Origin: Oxytricha trifallax
Taxonomy: Eukaryota; Ciliophora; Spirotrichea; Sporadotrichida; Oxytrichidae
Assembly: GCA_000711775.1 (NCBI GenBank)
Contig: ARYC01017122.1
Location: 144,972-208,971 of the forward strand
Direction of reading: 5' to 3'
Length of the DNA stretch: 64,000 nt
Part shown: piece after piece, positions 21,487 through 33,655 of the stretch
Numbering within the stretch: position 1 is the stretch's first letter
How the letters are laid out: the number at the start of each line of letters is the position of its first letter
Translations under genes and position numbers: made by a program
The notes under the pieces: model-generated
Seen by the model: the letters and a program-made list of their open reading frames with translations, nothing else
Database searches by the model: none
What the model was told of the DNA's origin: nothing

Positions 21487-21872
21487 GTTGATTTAGGAAA
21501 TTAAATTAAAATTAAAATTAAAAAATATTTGAAGTTAATGTTGGCCAAATTAAACAATATTGAGCTTATTCGATTTTCTCGTAACCTAGACAATATGAAT
21601 TTAAAATATAGATTTACTTTAAAATTAGGCTGAACTATATCATCTCATCCCAGGAGCTAGATAACTTGAGTTTAAATTTGGGTGATTTTTTAGTTATATT
21701 GATGCCAAAATTAAAATCAAGTTATCTCTCTCCAGGAATGTAATAGAGAGTACCGCCAATAGTAAAGTCCAGCTGATTTAAATTCTATACAGAACTGTTT
21801 CATAATGTCTAAGTTTGGACAAAGTTTACTGGTAATAATTATTTTATTTTGAATTTAATTTCTCAAATCAAC
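21487..21872. mobile_element. 386-bp diverged member of the same small-element family
   Basis: It shares the subterminal block (GTTGGCCAAATTAAACAATA) and the inner AGTTATCTC.CTCC inverted repeat, but the outermost GTAGGAATACA is missing. Its ends are GTTGATTT(A/G)GGAAATTAAATT-like. Confidence 0.65.
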
Positions 21873-21879
21873 TTTACTT

Positions 21880-22400
21880 TAGCAATAATGAGATCTTTAC
21901 TAATTTATTATAACACTAAACTATTTTATTTAATTTACTTAATGTACAAATAAATAAAATATTTTTGGCTGCTTCATTAAAATAGAAGCAGACTAATTAA
22001 AAAGGTATTGTGAAATGTCTAATAGTTTAATTAATTGAAATTATGAAATAATTCAAAATGATGATAAAAATATAAAGCATATATAATTATATTGAATGAC
22101 AATATCTAAACTTATTTTTTAAAAAGTTACTATCTTAAACAATGAGTTTATATAAGATTATATATAGATGTAAAATATTTTTAAATTATGCACTCTGGTC
22201 TATTATTATAACGCTCCATTTTTACTATAATTTTATGTTTTTTACTATAATCTGTTTTAACTAAGTAGAATTTATTTGGCGCATTAACCATTTAAATCAA
22301 CATTATTAATATAACTAAACATATAAAACTGCATTATTATTTCTTCTCTAATTACAAATATCATATGTTCAAATATTAAGTAGTATTTTAAAATTTTAAT
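21880..22400. other. AT-rich spacer
   Basis: No coding frame or repeat recognised. Confidence 0.4.
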
Positions 22401-22404
22401 TTTT

Positions 22405-22464
22405 AAATAGATATTCCTTTTTCTGATAACTTGAATGCAAATCTGTCAAGATCTTCATTTAACT
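22405..22464 (+). CDS. coding island left of TBE copy 2
   Basis: Plus-strand frame IDIPFSDNLNANLSRSSFN. At the TBE border, joining at one ATT gives AAC-TAT-TGT-ATA, in phase with YLFLNIFKYLNYQELIKY at 26386. The minus strand is open too (LNEDLDRFAFKLSEKGISI), so the strand is not certain. Confidence 0.45.
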
Positions 22465-22639
22465 ATTCAAAACCCCAAAAATCTTTCATTAGTTTGATTT
22501 AGTTTTATGTTGATAAAAGCAGACTATTAAGGTGTTCTTTATTAGGGTTTTAATTGAGTTTATTTAGGGGTTTATATTTTAAATATTAGTAATTTAAGTG
22601 ATTATATTAAGAAGGAATTATTAATAAATAATACTAAAA

Positions 22640-24068
22640 TAAGCTTAGTTTCATGTGATAGTTCTCTGAATTTTATTTTTCTAAGTTTTTGCTTGATTTT
22701 TTTTCAATCGTTACATCATTTTTATTGCTTGGTTTGATTATTGTTGAGTATGAAAGTGCTCATAGGCCTCCATTAATTCTATTAGTATCGAGATATTTCT
22801 TGATTCTTATTTAAAATCTCTCACTCATACAGCTAAAGTAATCGTTCCTTGGCATATCACTTTCTATTATTATTGCTGCTTAACCCCATATATCCCACGC
22901 TATATCCCCATCTCTCAAACTAATTTCTCGAGTAAATATCCAGGATTGCCTAGTACATTTCCTCGCGCAGAGGCTTTTACTCTTTGAGCTCTGTTAAAAT
23001 CAATAATATAAACTCTAAGATGTTGAAAGTTCATCATGATGTTCTCTGGCTTTAAGTCTCTATGAACGTAACCGAGCTTGTGAAGCTCTTATATTCTCTA
23101 AACTATCTATTATACTATCTAGCCAATTTACCATTGGCTTCTGTTGTCAGATAAAAACTCTCTGTAAGTCATTTCAAGGAGAGGAAGCGTAAATGCTACA
23201 TGATCTTTTCCAAGTAAAAGGTCATCAAGCTAAATAGTATGCCTATACTCTTTGAATTCTACTTATTAAAGAGTATAATTTTCATTAGCAATTCCAATTA
23301 GAACTTGTCATTAGCAAGAAAGTAATTGAAAAGATAAATTTTGTAAGCGTATAAGTCATCTGAAACAACTATCTTCTCTATTTTATCCACAAGAGTGAGG
23401 TAGCTTTCTTGGCAAGAATCTAAGTCAACAGTTTTCAAGACAGGAATTTTTATAGCCTCTTATTACAATAATTTTATTGATCTCTGAGACTGGGAGATTC
23501 TTAGCAGCTTCATTCATTTTGATTTACCTCTATACCTCAACCCTAAGAGACTCGCAAGGATTTCTTGACCTTCATTTTTATAGGAATCTTTTACCTGCAG
23601 GTTCATGAATAAACACACACAAAGCTTAGATTGTGTTTTTCTTTAAGTGCACTTTAGGATCTCTTGTATGAGAATATGGCTTCTCACAGAACTCTCAGAT
23701 ATACTTGCCATCTTTCCTTTAATGCTTGAGGTATTCCCTAGGCATATTGTTGTGTAAATCTCTCGAATGTCTCTTGTAAGTTGACTTGTAGAGGAAAACT
23801 TTATTGCATTCTTTGCAATAAAAGTCAACTTTGGCTGGTAAAAATTAATACTCTAGTTATTTAACCTATTCCTTAATTTGCTGTTTTGCTATGATAACTT
23901 CCTTATTAATTATATTTGAATCTCAAAGCTAGACTGGTCAAAGTTGTCATAAGTAGGATCCCACTAAGTAGAAACGTCTCTGGTATCTACATTTTTAGGT
24001 TGATGGAATAATAATTTTTATTGACTTTACCAAAATAATGCCGCTATTCTCAAAAGGTTAGATCTCAT
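22640..24068 (-). pseudogene. TBE zinc-finger/kinase gene, decayed
   Basis: ATG at 24066-24068 (MRSNLLRIAALFWQSQQK) matches the start of the 63645 copy. Two C2H2 fingers follow near 23830-23640. The kinase C-lobe contains the catalytic loop near 23050 and YIIDFNRAQ, with Asn in place of the Gly of the DFG motif. Then the activation segment GNPGY and the helix ending near MPRND. Frame breaks in the N-lobe. The fusion is typical of TBEs; the role of its kinase is unknown. Confidence 0.8.
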
Positions 24069-24239
24069 TTTAGTTTGCTGAAATATTTTATTATAAAAAT
24101 TATAAAATCTGCCTATATTTACTATAATAGTTGAGTTTAAGACACTTTGGTAAGTTCTTTGCTGAGAGGTAAGTGAATTAAATGGCCATAAACTGCTGTA
24201 AGATGACAATTTTATAGTAAACTTTATGTTTTAGTAAAT

Positions 24240-24425
24240 TAAAATGCTCCTAATGAAGTTAAGTTCTTTAAGAGGTCCCCCAAATCAATTTTGAACTGAA
24301 TTTGGAGGTAAAATTATTACACATTTTTTAATTTTATATACTCCTAATTAAGTTTTAACCTTATAATATTCTAAAGTTAGAACTTAATTAGGAGGACTTC
24401 CTAATATAATTAAACATTTTAAGGA
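24240..24425. promoter_or_regulatory. TBE divergent-gene spacer repeats
   Basis: Inverted copies of CTCCTAATTAAGTT-type repeats with GAGGTCCCCCAAAT and AGGAGGACTTCC blocks lie between the two divergent genes. Equivalent to 14505-14690. Confidence 0.45.
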
Positions 24426-24623
24426 GCAATTTAATGGAGAAAGTTTGATAAAAATGGAAGTCAAACTGTGAAACTTAGAGCAAAAGCTTCTTTGCTTCTT
24501 CTCATATCTTTTCAAAGCTGACCTCTGGTAGGTCCTCATTATTTATTAGTAGGATTTTAATGAAAATATAATGGATATTCATAATTTTAAATTTAATTAA
24601 CAATTCTAGAAAGAGTAAGCAAG

Positions 24624-25441
24624 ATAGATTCTATGAATTATGCAATTAATAGAATATAATCTCTAGATTTAATAGGATAATTTCGAAGTAAAGAAATCCT
24701 AATAGGAAAATTTCGAAGTAAGGAAGTCCTCTAAAGATACTTGGTATAACAGAGTAAGTTTTCATTTGTAATCAACTTAATTGCTATAGTTCGACTCTTC
24801 TTCCCAACTTAGGAGGGAACTAAAATATCATTTAAAACCCTTACTAATTGAGTATAAAAAAGCTTTTAAGTCTAATGAAATTAGGATGATAGATATGCTT
24901 ATCTACTCTGAAATCTCTGTAATAACTATTTATGATGATGCTATGAGTGATCAAGATGTTGCTCTGTACCTACCAACAAAATTACAACTCTCAAATAAGT
25001 TACCAAAGAGAAACTTCTTCTTTGGTGTCCTTGGAACTCTGAAACCTAAGTGCTTAAATGAAGTAATTTAAGAAGCTCACAATGAACGCTACAGCATTTC
25101 TCCTGAAGAAAAAGAGAAGCAAGGTATTAAAATCAGTGACACCTGCTTGTAGGAACTGCAAAAGCATTCTTTAATCTCAAGTAAACTTAGTTTTCTAACA
25201 TTATAGAAAATAACTGGTACTTCTATATACTTGATGAAAGAGCGCAGCAAATTAAACAGAGATAGAAAATCTCATGTAAATCATGAATTGAGTAAGAGAC
25301 TCTTCAAAGATTTATAAAAGCCAGACGAGATGAACATAGATACAGGATCTGGCACCAAGAGAAGAAACATGGGCCCAAGCAATTCTTAAGAGGAAGAAAA
25401 GGAAAGAGAAGCCCAAATCCCTTTACGGGAAAATTTAATAT
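24624..25441 (+). pseudogene. TBE third gene ('22-kDa'), decayed
   Basis: The start ATG is mutated (ATAGATTCTATGAATTATGC against ATGGAGTCTATG in the 33869 copy). Shared blocks: SEISVITIYDDAMSDQDVAL, LQLSNKLPKRNFFFGVLGTL, then EAHNERYSISPEEKEKQGIK and a basic tail with MNIDTGSGTKRRN. The Asp-Asp-x-Met-Ser-Asp and FFFG blocks are the most conserved across copies. Function unknown. Confidence 0.7.
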
Positions 25442-25451
25442 GTAAACTTAT

Positions 25452-26230
25452 TCATTCGTTTAAATCTAAAACTTATTTAAACACATTCATTCTCTTGCGC
25501 AAATTGTTGTATTTTCTTTACTCACTCTCTTGCAGCTACTTTGAATGAAGTCTACTATATCTATAAGCAAGTCATTCAGTAGTTTCTTATAGTGGCCTTT
25601 CACAATCCCCAATTTTATTCAATTCAATTTAACTGAGGACTGTAGGGAACATTAAATACAGGTGTAATGTTTAGCCTTTCATATTCCTTCGTTGAGTCTT
25701 TAAAAATATGGACAGATAAATTATTTACAAACAGGATTATTTCTAAGTCAGCGTACTTGTCTCTGAGCTATTAAAGGAACTTTAAGTATTACTCACTTTC
25801 TTAATCCTCTGCATTTAATTGAATATATAATTTAAAATATCCTTATAAAATGGAACATTTAAGTCACTCTCTTAATGTGATTGACTGTCTTGTGAGATAT
25901 TCCATTCTTTTTATATATGTTAGCTATGTATTAAGCTGATATTTGAAGCTCTGGAAATTTGCAACGAAACATCACAGCCATCTAAGCGAGAGTGAAATGA
26001 GCCCGGTATTTAAGTGTCTTATCATTAATGAGATAATCGAAGGTCTCTAACGCTTGGAATTTGTATATTATCTCTTCAAATTTAATGATAACAGATAGTA
26101 AGATCTAAAAAGTAGATAGAGATTTTATGAAGCAGCCTTGTTATAGACGTGTAATTTAAAACAGGTTTGAGTTATTCACTATTATCATCACATCCATAAC
26201 GCAACTTAAACCGGAGATCTATATACTCAC
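25452..26230 (-). pseudogene. TBE transposase, inactivated
   Basis: The C-terminal part reads EIILFVNNLSVHIFKDS and RLNITPVFNVPYSPQLN followed by TGA. The second catalytic Asp (FLDN in the intact 38604 copy) is Asn here. The stretch with the catalytic Glu is broken, and about 200 bp around the first catalytic Asp are deleted near 25830. Not a working enzyme. Confidence 0.8.
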
Positions 26231-26385
26231 TGTCATATACAGATGCCACAACTCGCATTTACTCATTTAAATTAATAATATTTTAACTATAAACCTTTAC
26301 ATAAACTCTAATTAAAACCCTCATAAAGTATTTCTTAATTGTCTATTTTTATCAATCAAACTACTGAAAGGGTTAATGGGTTTTG

Positions 26386-26606
26386 ATTGTATATATTTAT
26401 TTTTAAATATATTCAAATATTTAAATTATCAAGAATTAATTAAATATAAAAAACACAGCATATCAATTGATGAGAATTATTTTGATTATCTTATTAAAAT
26501 AATTAATACTTTCAAAATAAAGTACTTTGAAGTTATTTCTATGGTATCATTCTTTAAATATTTTAAGATTTTTTTTATTAATTGTTTAAATATTACTATG
26601 CATATT
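26386..26606 (+). CDS. coding island right of TBE copy 2
   Basis: Plus-strand frame YLFLNIFKYLNYQELIKYK, then KHSISIDENYFDYLIKIIN, TFKIKYFEVISMVSFFKYFK and a TAATTTC end. The ATG inside the TBE end is not a real start. Excision of the TBE at ATT fuses it to 22405-22464. Hydrophobic/Lys-rich; no family recognised. Confidence 0.55.
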
Positions 26607-26609
26607 TAA

Positions 26610-27090
26610 TTTCAATATTATTACATTATATTGTATGATGGATTTAACACCGATAGCGACATCCTATATAACATTTCTGTTCAATTTTCTTAACTTTTAC
26701 TTTAATTTAACTATATTATTTATTATCAATTTATAATTTTAATGATTTTATAATTATTATAATTGAATTAAAATTAGTTATTAAATTATAAATAATAAAA
26801 TAATTTAAGATTTTCTTCGTTGTGGAAAAAAATCTAAATTAGCATAAAAATTAAGTGTAATCCTATTATAACAATTCAAATTGAGTTTAACAATTTTTTA
26901 AATTCTTGGAAATATGATATACAATGATTTAGCTAATTTTTAATTGCAAAATATGTAGCAATAATAAAAAAATTAAGCTAACTTAAATTCTTTTAGAAGT
27001 ATTCAAAAGCCATTATTTTTATAAAATGAAAACTAAATATACACAATAAATAATTTATTGATTGAGTTTTATTCCAAATTAATATAAAGG
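26610..27090. other. AT-rich spacer
   Basis: No coding frame recognised. Confidence 0.4.
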
Positions 27091-27094
27091 AGCG

Positions 27095-27240
27095 ATAATA
27101 ATAAATTTTAATTCATCTCCCTTGTCTATTTTTAAGTCGGCGATTAAATTTGTGATAGTCTCTTTGTCTTCCTTTACATCATCGCATTTTAACTTTTTGA
27201 TAACAATTGATTCTATTTCCTCAATGATGTCTATATATTA
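27095..27240 (-). CDS. coding island
   Basis: Minus strand YIDIIEEIESIVIKKLKC, DDVKEDKETITNLIADLKI, DKGDELKFIIIAPLY. Strongly coding by composition. The frame decays into AT-rich sequence after LY. Product not recognised. Confidence 0.6.
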
Positions 27241-27429
27241 TAATCTATAGATAGATAGAAAGATTTAAGCTTAAAGGCGGCAATTAATAAAATAGGGATG
27301 GAAATTTAATTGAGATCTCTACTATATATTAATCCTTCTCATTTGATGTGTGGTTTATATATTTAATAACTCTATATTAGTTAGTTTGAATATTAGAGTT
27401 ATATATTTACCTACCTTAGTCTACAGAAT

Positions 27430-27810
27430 ACACAGCGTTTAACTTAATTGTCTCGATCAGAATCAATCGGTTCACCAATGGAGTATCATTGTTGCAATTA
27501 GATTACAGTTTGATCCTGTCTCTAATATACATCAAGTGGGATTGTTAACCAATGGCTTTGATGATCTAAAAACTGTACTCATTCAATCAAGACAAAGTAG
27601 CCAATAACCCCATCTTTTTATAATGATTCTTTCGTGCCCCTAGTTGTAGAAAGACTTGGAGCTTCGGCGTAGATTCAAACCAATGTGAATGGCGTAGTCA
27701 CGACTTATTCTTGGGGTCCATTTCCTTTGCCTCTTAACTAAATCAGCTTCTGCACCTATTGTTGGCCCAATCTCGACGCTCACGCATTAAGTATGACTTT
27801 TTATAATATA
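27430..27810 (+). CDS. coding island, GC-richer, at least two frames
   Basis: The 5' part reads LQFDPVSNIHQVGLLTNGFD then DLKTVLIQSRQSS. The 3' part, one frame over, reads PITPSFYNDSFVPLVVERLG, ASAQIQTNVNGVVTTYSWGP and FPLPLNQISFCTYCWPNLDA. The second block looks like a beta-rich, secreted or surface-type domain with Cys and Trp, but I do not recognise it. The change of frame near 27570 suggests two MDSs or a small IES. Confidence 0.5.
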
Positions 27811-27938
27811 TGTTGGAAATTACTATTTAATTTAGCTTAAGTTAAATAATGTAATTTCTGTAATTTGGAAGATTAATTTTGTTTTTAGAACATTAATAAA
27901 ATAGTGTCATTTTGAATATATGTATTGCATAATAAAAT

Positions 27939-28115
27939 ATGTACTCGAGATTGATTAAATTATTTACTACATATTTCATACCTGCTAAAGTAGCATCTGA
28001 TTTATCTGAAAGAGATGTATGTTTTGGAATATTGGCAAGATATGTAAAGTATTCATTGAAAATTATTTAAGAAATCTCCTTTTATATTCTATATAAAAGG
28101 GAATATGAGAGTTGA
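27939..28115 (+). CDS. short open frame or MDS (58 aa)
   Basis: ATG at 27939 and TGA at 28113-28115 give 58 codons: MYSRLIKLFTTYFIPAKVAS, then DLSERDVCFGILARYVKYS and a hydrophobic helix QEISFYILYKREYES. Flanks are AT-rich. It could be a terminal segment of the gene at 27430. Confidence 0.45.
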
Positions 28116-28119
28116 AAAA

Positions 28120-28680
28120 TTATAATGAAATAATTAAACCCACAAGTCTTATTAATAAATGAATAATAGCACAATTATTAATTCTTGTTTAAAAATTAAA
28201 TTAATTTTGAATGTTTGCTTTACAAAATAAAATTAAAATTAGGATCAATAGATTTTAAGGCAGCTTTGAGAAAAAAACTTATAAATGTTTTTTATTCACT
28301 CTGCATGGATATTTACTATTCAAGAAGCTTAATAATTATAAATAAGTTTAATTTTGATTAAAGATTAATAAATAAATATTATTTAAATTCTATCAAAGTG
28401 AATTATTATAAGTTTATAAAAAACCCCTCTATTAAGAAATCGATCTTAAATATAAATATAATTTTGTTGTGGATAAATATTTGATATAATGTATAAATAT
28501 TATTGAGAGCGATTGTTAAGAAAAATTATATTTTTATATAGTTCTCTTAAATTTATTTAATAAAATTTAATTAATACAAGAAATAATTATTAAAATAAAA
28601 TATCCTTTATCTCAACATTGGAATGATTTTAATTATAAGTTAAATAAGATAATCTTAAATAATTTTAAATATTTTTTCTA
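28120..28680. other. AT-rich spacer
   Basis: No coding frame recognised. Confidence 0.4.
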
Positions 28681-28684
28681 AAGA

Positions 28685-28828
28685 TTACTCCAATAAAGTC
28701 GAGCTAAATTTGGATTTTCAATCAATGAATCCAAGGTCAGCCAATTTTGTCAACTATAACTGACACTAATTTTATTTATAATAAATTATTATAAATTCAA
28801 TTTCTATTTTTCGAATGTATTCCTACAA
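28685..28828. mobile_element. truncated TTGTAGG-family element (right end only)
   Basis: Ends ...TTCGAATGTATTCCTACAA next to TA (28829-28830), with the subterminal GTCAGCCAATTTTGTCAACT block. The left half is missing. Confidence 0.7.
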
Positions 28829-28834
28829 TAATAT

Positions 28835-29570
28835 AGGAAAAACTCCTATCAATTTTTCCTTAATAAATTAATATTAGACAAAAAAGGAGTTTAATGAGAT
28901 TAATTAAAAATTATTTATACTCCAATAAACAATTAAAAATAATAGTTTTGCATGTTTTCCTTTTAAGATATTAACTTCATTATTTTTATTATCCATTGCA
29001 TATTTGCATTAATTCTTTTCAATTTTAGTTAAATTCATCGATATATGTTTTTGAAAATGTAACTCATTACATATTATATTCCATTTCATCAGTTTTAACA
29101 AAAAATGTAATTATATATATTTAAAGCTAAAATAAATAATTTAATAATTAACACTAAAATAAAAACTAAATAACATATCTAGAATATTACTAAAAAATTA
29201 AATATGCATTATATAATAGAATTATTTAAAATCTTAATGTCTTTTTTCACGTTTGATAATGACTTGATAAAATAATTATATAGCATATTTTCGTTAATTA
29301 ATGAATAAAAATTTTATATTTAGAATAAAACTAGTTCTATCAAGATTTATAAGATTATTATTGCTAAAATACAAAATATTAGGAAATTGCAAAATTTTTA
29401 ATTAAAATAAACTGCCATTATATTGATGTAGTAATTATAAATATAAATAACTTTAAATAATGCCTATAAACTTAGAGCATAATTTCATATTTTGTTTGAA
29501 AATATATAACTGCTCTTAATTATAAGTAACTTTTTTTATTTATTTTTTTTAGAATTTCTTAAATCATTCT
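28835..29570. other. AT-rich spacer
   Basis: No coding frame recognised. Confidence 0.4.
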
Positions 29571-29574
29571 ATTT

Positions 29575-29885
29575 CAGCGAAGCAGATTCTTAAATGCATA
29601 TGTAAAGTATTTATGTATTGTAGTTGCGTTATTAGTGCGAGGGAATTTGAAGTATTTTCTCCTATTTATAATTTTTAAATCATAGATTCTTGCAAAATAT
29701 ATCTAAACTTCTCATAACTGCTTTTCAACATGCTTAACTATAGATAAACTAGAATTTTGTTATCATGAAGTTAGCAAAAATAAATATTTATGAATATAAA
29801 ATGAGTATAAACAGTGAATATTACTTAGAAATGCTGTAGTTTATAGAAACCTCTCTAATCCAATTTATTTCAATGTAATCAAATT
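29575..29885 (-). CDS. two small coding islands
   Basis: Minus strand DYIEINWIREVSINYSISK at 29820-29885, and ENTSNSLALITQLQYINTL then HMHLRICFAEIE with TGA at 29575-29665. AT-rich DNA lies between. Short, with no family recognised. Confidence 0.4.
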
Positions 29886-29889
29886 ATAA

Positions 29890-30200
29890 TCTGTTTTAAT
29901 TTATCTTGATTTAAAAATTTAATTTCGAAAAATTCATATACAATATTAGGAATTCTATTGACTCCTTAATTTTCACTAAGGTTAGCTTATTATTCAAAAT
30001 TAATTTCCATAAGGTTGAAATAGAATATAGTTTTATCACAATTTTTGTTAAATCTAAAAAGAATTAAGATTAATTTTAAAAGGAAAATCTTTTATTAGTT
30101 AAACTTATCCTATATAGTAGTAGCTTATCAATACATTTATAAGGACCCAAAACATATAAAATTTTGATAGTTAAAGTTAAAGTTGTTTAAAATTTATCTA
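29890..30200. other. AT-rich spacer
   Basis: No coding frame recognised. Confidence 0.4.
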
Positions 30201-30204
30201 TGAA

Positions 30205-30625
30205 AATGAACGAGAGACAACGTTTTTAAAGGTTGTCTCTTGACTCATATTATTGAAATTTTGTCTCTTTATTATTATTAAAGTTATTAATACTGATATC
30301 TCAGTATGCAATTATTATTAGCTAATTAGAGTTTGATTTAATTTAGAGATATTCTCTACCAATATATTTAATTCCTTAAGGAACTATATATATATCCATA
30401 TGGATTTTTAGGGGGCCTTTTAATGATTCTTTAATCATATTAATGGACATTACATTGTTGAAATTAAAAAATAGATCATTATTCTAAGTCAATTTGGATT
30501 TGCGCAAATTCCATTAAGATTGTTAAAGTTTAATTATGAGATATTAATGTATTTTAAAATTATTATCGAGAGACAACCTTTTAAAACGTTGTCTCGAGAT
30601 ATAACATTAAAAAAAGTTGTCTCTT
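30205..30625. repeat. direct repeat pair, each unit a GAGAGACAAC hairpin
   Basis: Left unit: GAGAGACAACGTTTTTAAAG then GTTGTCTCTT, with a further TTGTCTCTTT about 30 bases on. Right unit near 30566: GAGAGACAACCTTTTAAAAC then GTTGTCTCGAG and GTTGTCTCTTG. The units are in the same orientation, about 360 bp apart, with AT-rich DNA between. Confidence 0.6.
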
Positions 30626-30910
30626 GAATAATATCACAAATATCATTTATGATATTAAAGTTAAAGTGTGATATTTAATTATTTATTTATAATTATTTAT
30701 TAAATATGGAAAGGTGAAGGTACACTATAAGCATTTTCATTAGCTCCTTATATTAAAAATTTAACTGATATGGCTATTTATAATTGTATAAGTAGAGCTA
30801 TATTAGCATAAATAAAATACGATTAAAGTGAAGTTATTTTAAATTTTACAAATTAAGATCACATTTTTAGTATATATTATGTATTTTCATATATATATTA
30901 TAGACGCTTT

Positions 30911-30931
30911 ACCAACTTTTAAAAAGTTGGT
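30911..30931. repeat. small perfect hairpin
   Basis: ACCAACTTTT then AAAAGTTGGT, a near-perfect inverted repeat. No role can be assigned. Confidence 0.5.
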
Positions 30932-31364
30932 AACACTTTTGTAATTATAATAATTTTCTGAAAATACATAATCTTCGACTTTAACGGTTATAAAAAAGAA
31001 TGACAATGAAGTAATTATTAAAATCATATACATCTACGAGTTTATTGTCTCTATTGTTAACTTATTTTCCACATCATTTAACCAGATTTACTAAGATAAA
31101 GAGTAAAAAAAATTAAATGATCTTGCTAGTTTTCTATTCCGAAAATTCATTTAATTGAAAATCCTATTTTATAATAATTTAATGAAATTTTTTATTTTCA
31201 TATTTTAGCATAATGAAGCTAATTTTATAACATATATAATTAATGAAAGAAAAAATATAATGATTAGAGTGTTGTACATTAGATTCAAAGGCTCCAAGAA
31301 ATAATTTTAAATTTTATTGAGGTTTTGAGGATAAATACCTGAATCTATGATTTTATATCAATAT

Positions 31365-31407
31365 AAAATACCCTAATAAATCTTTGAAAATATTTATAGG
31401 GTATTTT
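31365..31407. repeat. hairpin AAAATACCCTAATAAAT
   Basis: AAAATACCCTAATAAAT is followed by ATTTATAGGGTATTTT across a 9-base loop. Possibly a hairpin mini-element or terminator-like stem; no flanking gene needs one. Confidence 0.5.
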
Positions 31408-31535
31408 AAGAGTAAAATAGCATGATATCGAAGTCAAAGACAAAATATTGTTACTCAATAATGTCGAAAAGGCTAGAATTGTTATAGCTTTTATCATTTT
31501 ATTTTGAAATAAATATTTTTAAAAAAAAGCATTTT

Positions 31536-31680
31536 TAAATCAAATTAATATTTAAGGTAATTTAAAGGTAAGTAATAAGCCAGATTCAACTTAAAATCAA
31601 TTCATATTGTTTTATAAAAAATGTAGAATTTCGCTATTTACTTGCCTATAAATTGACCTTAAATATTAATTTGATTAAAT
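31536..31680. repeat. 145-bp foldback
   Basis: Arms of about 38 bases, AATCAAATTAATATTTAAGG and its inverse CCTTAAATATTAATTTGATT, each continuing to GTAAGTAA / TTACTTG. Probably a very small foldback transposon. Confidence 0.55.
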
Positions 31681-31869
31681 CGCTTTTTTTAATTTATATC
31701 AAAATATAATGATGAAAGCTTTACGACATTCAAAACCCCCAAAACCCCTGAAGTTGTTTGATTGAGTTTTTGATTGATGAAAGTAGATTATTAACGCATG
31801 CTTTATTAGGGTTTAAATAGGGTTTATGTAAGGGTTTAGGGTTATAATGTAATGTAAATTAGTGTATAA

Positions 31870-33303
31870 TGCAAGTGTTTTATATTTATTATTCACTCAA
31901 ACAGTACGTTGGCATCATGAGGCAGCTTTCTAAACTTTATTTCTCCTATCCAACTTACAATTTAGTCTATTGTATGGTCATCTCTGTGATTAGGCTTAAT
32001 AATTATCTACTCAGCCATATCTTTCATTCTATCTTTTATCTTATTCTAGTCTAGATATTGCTGTTTTCTCTGTTTTGGATCTTTCTCTCTTTTGCAGTTA
32101 TAGTAATCATTTATTGCCATATCGCATTCACAAATAATTGCTGCTAGAGCCCGTATATCCCACTTAATATCACCATCTCTCGAGTCCTCTCTTTCTGGAA
32201 AGTATCCAGGAGTACCATACACGTTGCAAAGTCCTGAAACTTCAGCTCTCTATGATCTATTGAAATCTATTATTACTACTCTGAGAGGTGAAAAGTCAAG
32301 CATTAAATTCTCAGGCTTCAAATCTCTATGAACATATCCAAGAGTGTGCAGCTCCTCAATGCCTTAGCAAGATTTGTAAGAATAAGATGTAACTATTTTG
32401 GTATCCTTTGATCTTAAATGTAGTCTCTTAATGTTATTTAGTATAGAGGAAGTCGAAAAGCTACATGATCTTGAACAAGCAGAATAGCATCGAGCTTTAT
32501 TATAAATCTGCACTATCTATCTCTTGACTTTGTAAGTGCTTGGTATTCATTTACGAATTCCATTTGATACTTGTCATCGCATTTGAAGTAGCTGAACGGA
32601 TATATCTTGTATGTGAACTACTTATCTGTTATGACTTTCTTCTCAAATTTATCCTCAAGGATAAGATAACTTTCTTTACACTCTTTAAGGTATATTAAAT
32701 TCAATATTGGAAGGTTAAGTGCTTCTTAAGAGTGATTTTTAGTATCTCTGAGGCTGTGAGGTTTCTTACTGCTTTAATAAGTTTATTTTCTTTCTTTACT
32801 CTTTGTTCCAAAGTTTCTAAAGAGTCTCTTGGCTTTCTTTTTTAAAGGAAAACCTCACCAGTCTCTGGATATATTACTTCAAACTTTTTGCCATGATGGT
32901 TTTATAGATGAACTTTTAGATCCCTTGATGATTGTATTACTTATTGCAGTAAGGGGGGAAATATTTTCCATCTATCTTATCATGCTTAAGATAGAGCTTG
33001 GCCTTGTTAAAATGCTGCTCTAAAATATGACGCTTAAGAGTAGATTTATAAAGGGAAGTTCTTCTCACACTCTTCACTTTCTCTTCCTCCTATTCAACAA
33101 TTTTCATTGGAAATTTGCATTTTTAACTCTGCATTTCTGTTAACAACTGAATTGCTATTCTAAGTCTGATACCTAAAGTTAGAAAATTTCAGGTTTGTAC
33201 TAGGTAGAGGCATCTCAAGTCTCAATTTTCTTTTGATTCATGAAAGAAAGATTTTGCTGGCAATGCCAAGCAATGCCGCTTTTCTAAGTAAGCTGCCGCT
33301 CAT
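31870..33303 (-). pseudogene. TBE zinc-finger/kinase gene, decayed
   Basis: ATG at 33301-33303 gives MSGSLLRKAALLGIASK then a TGA. Finger remnants lie at 32830-33060. The kinase keeps the glycine-poor N-lobe, a catalytic loop (LKPEN read as CKPEN/LKPEN region near 32320), VVIIDFNRS with Asn in place of the DFG Gly, GTPGYFPERED and WDIRALAAII. Multiple stops and frame breaks. Same fusion architecture as the other TBE copies. Confidence 0.78.
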
Positions 33304-33479
33304 TTTTAAATACTATTAATAATTATAAAAGCTATTTAAATTCTACCTTTATACAAGGTAAGAGCATATCATCAAAGGTTTAGAGAGAATTAATGAGAAC
33401 AGAGTACAAGACATAAGTTTTATATTTCTTAAATTTAGTGATAAATATATTTAATAATAAATCCATTTTATTTATTAAA

Positions 33480-33655
33480 ATGCACCTAAATGTGTATTGT
33501 GAAGTTAGGTGGTGCCCCCAAGGCTGTTGTTGTAAATTTAGGAGGGGAGGTTTTAAAAATTAATATTTTTGATGTACCTCCTAATACGGTTTTGAACTTT
33601 AATATAACCACCTAATTAAGTTTAAATAAATTAGGAGCACCCCCTAATTAAATTA
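33480..33655. promoter_or_regulatory. TBE divergent-gene spacer repeats
   Basis: Inverted AACTTAATTAGGAGG-type repeats between divergent genes, as in 14505-14690 and 24240-24425. They include a block GGTGCCCCCAAGG and CTCCTAATACGG. Confidence 0.45.

Larger units (their letters stand above)
22468..26385 (+). mobile_element. TBE transposon, copy 2
   Basis: Left end CAAAACCCCAAAAATC, right end GGGTTAATGGGTTTTG, ATT duplications at 22465-22467 and 26386-26388. Length 3.9 kb, of the TBE order but oriented kinase (-), third gene (+), transposase (-). All three genes are damaged. The transposase has an internal deletion near 25830. Confidence 0.92.
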
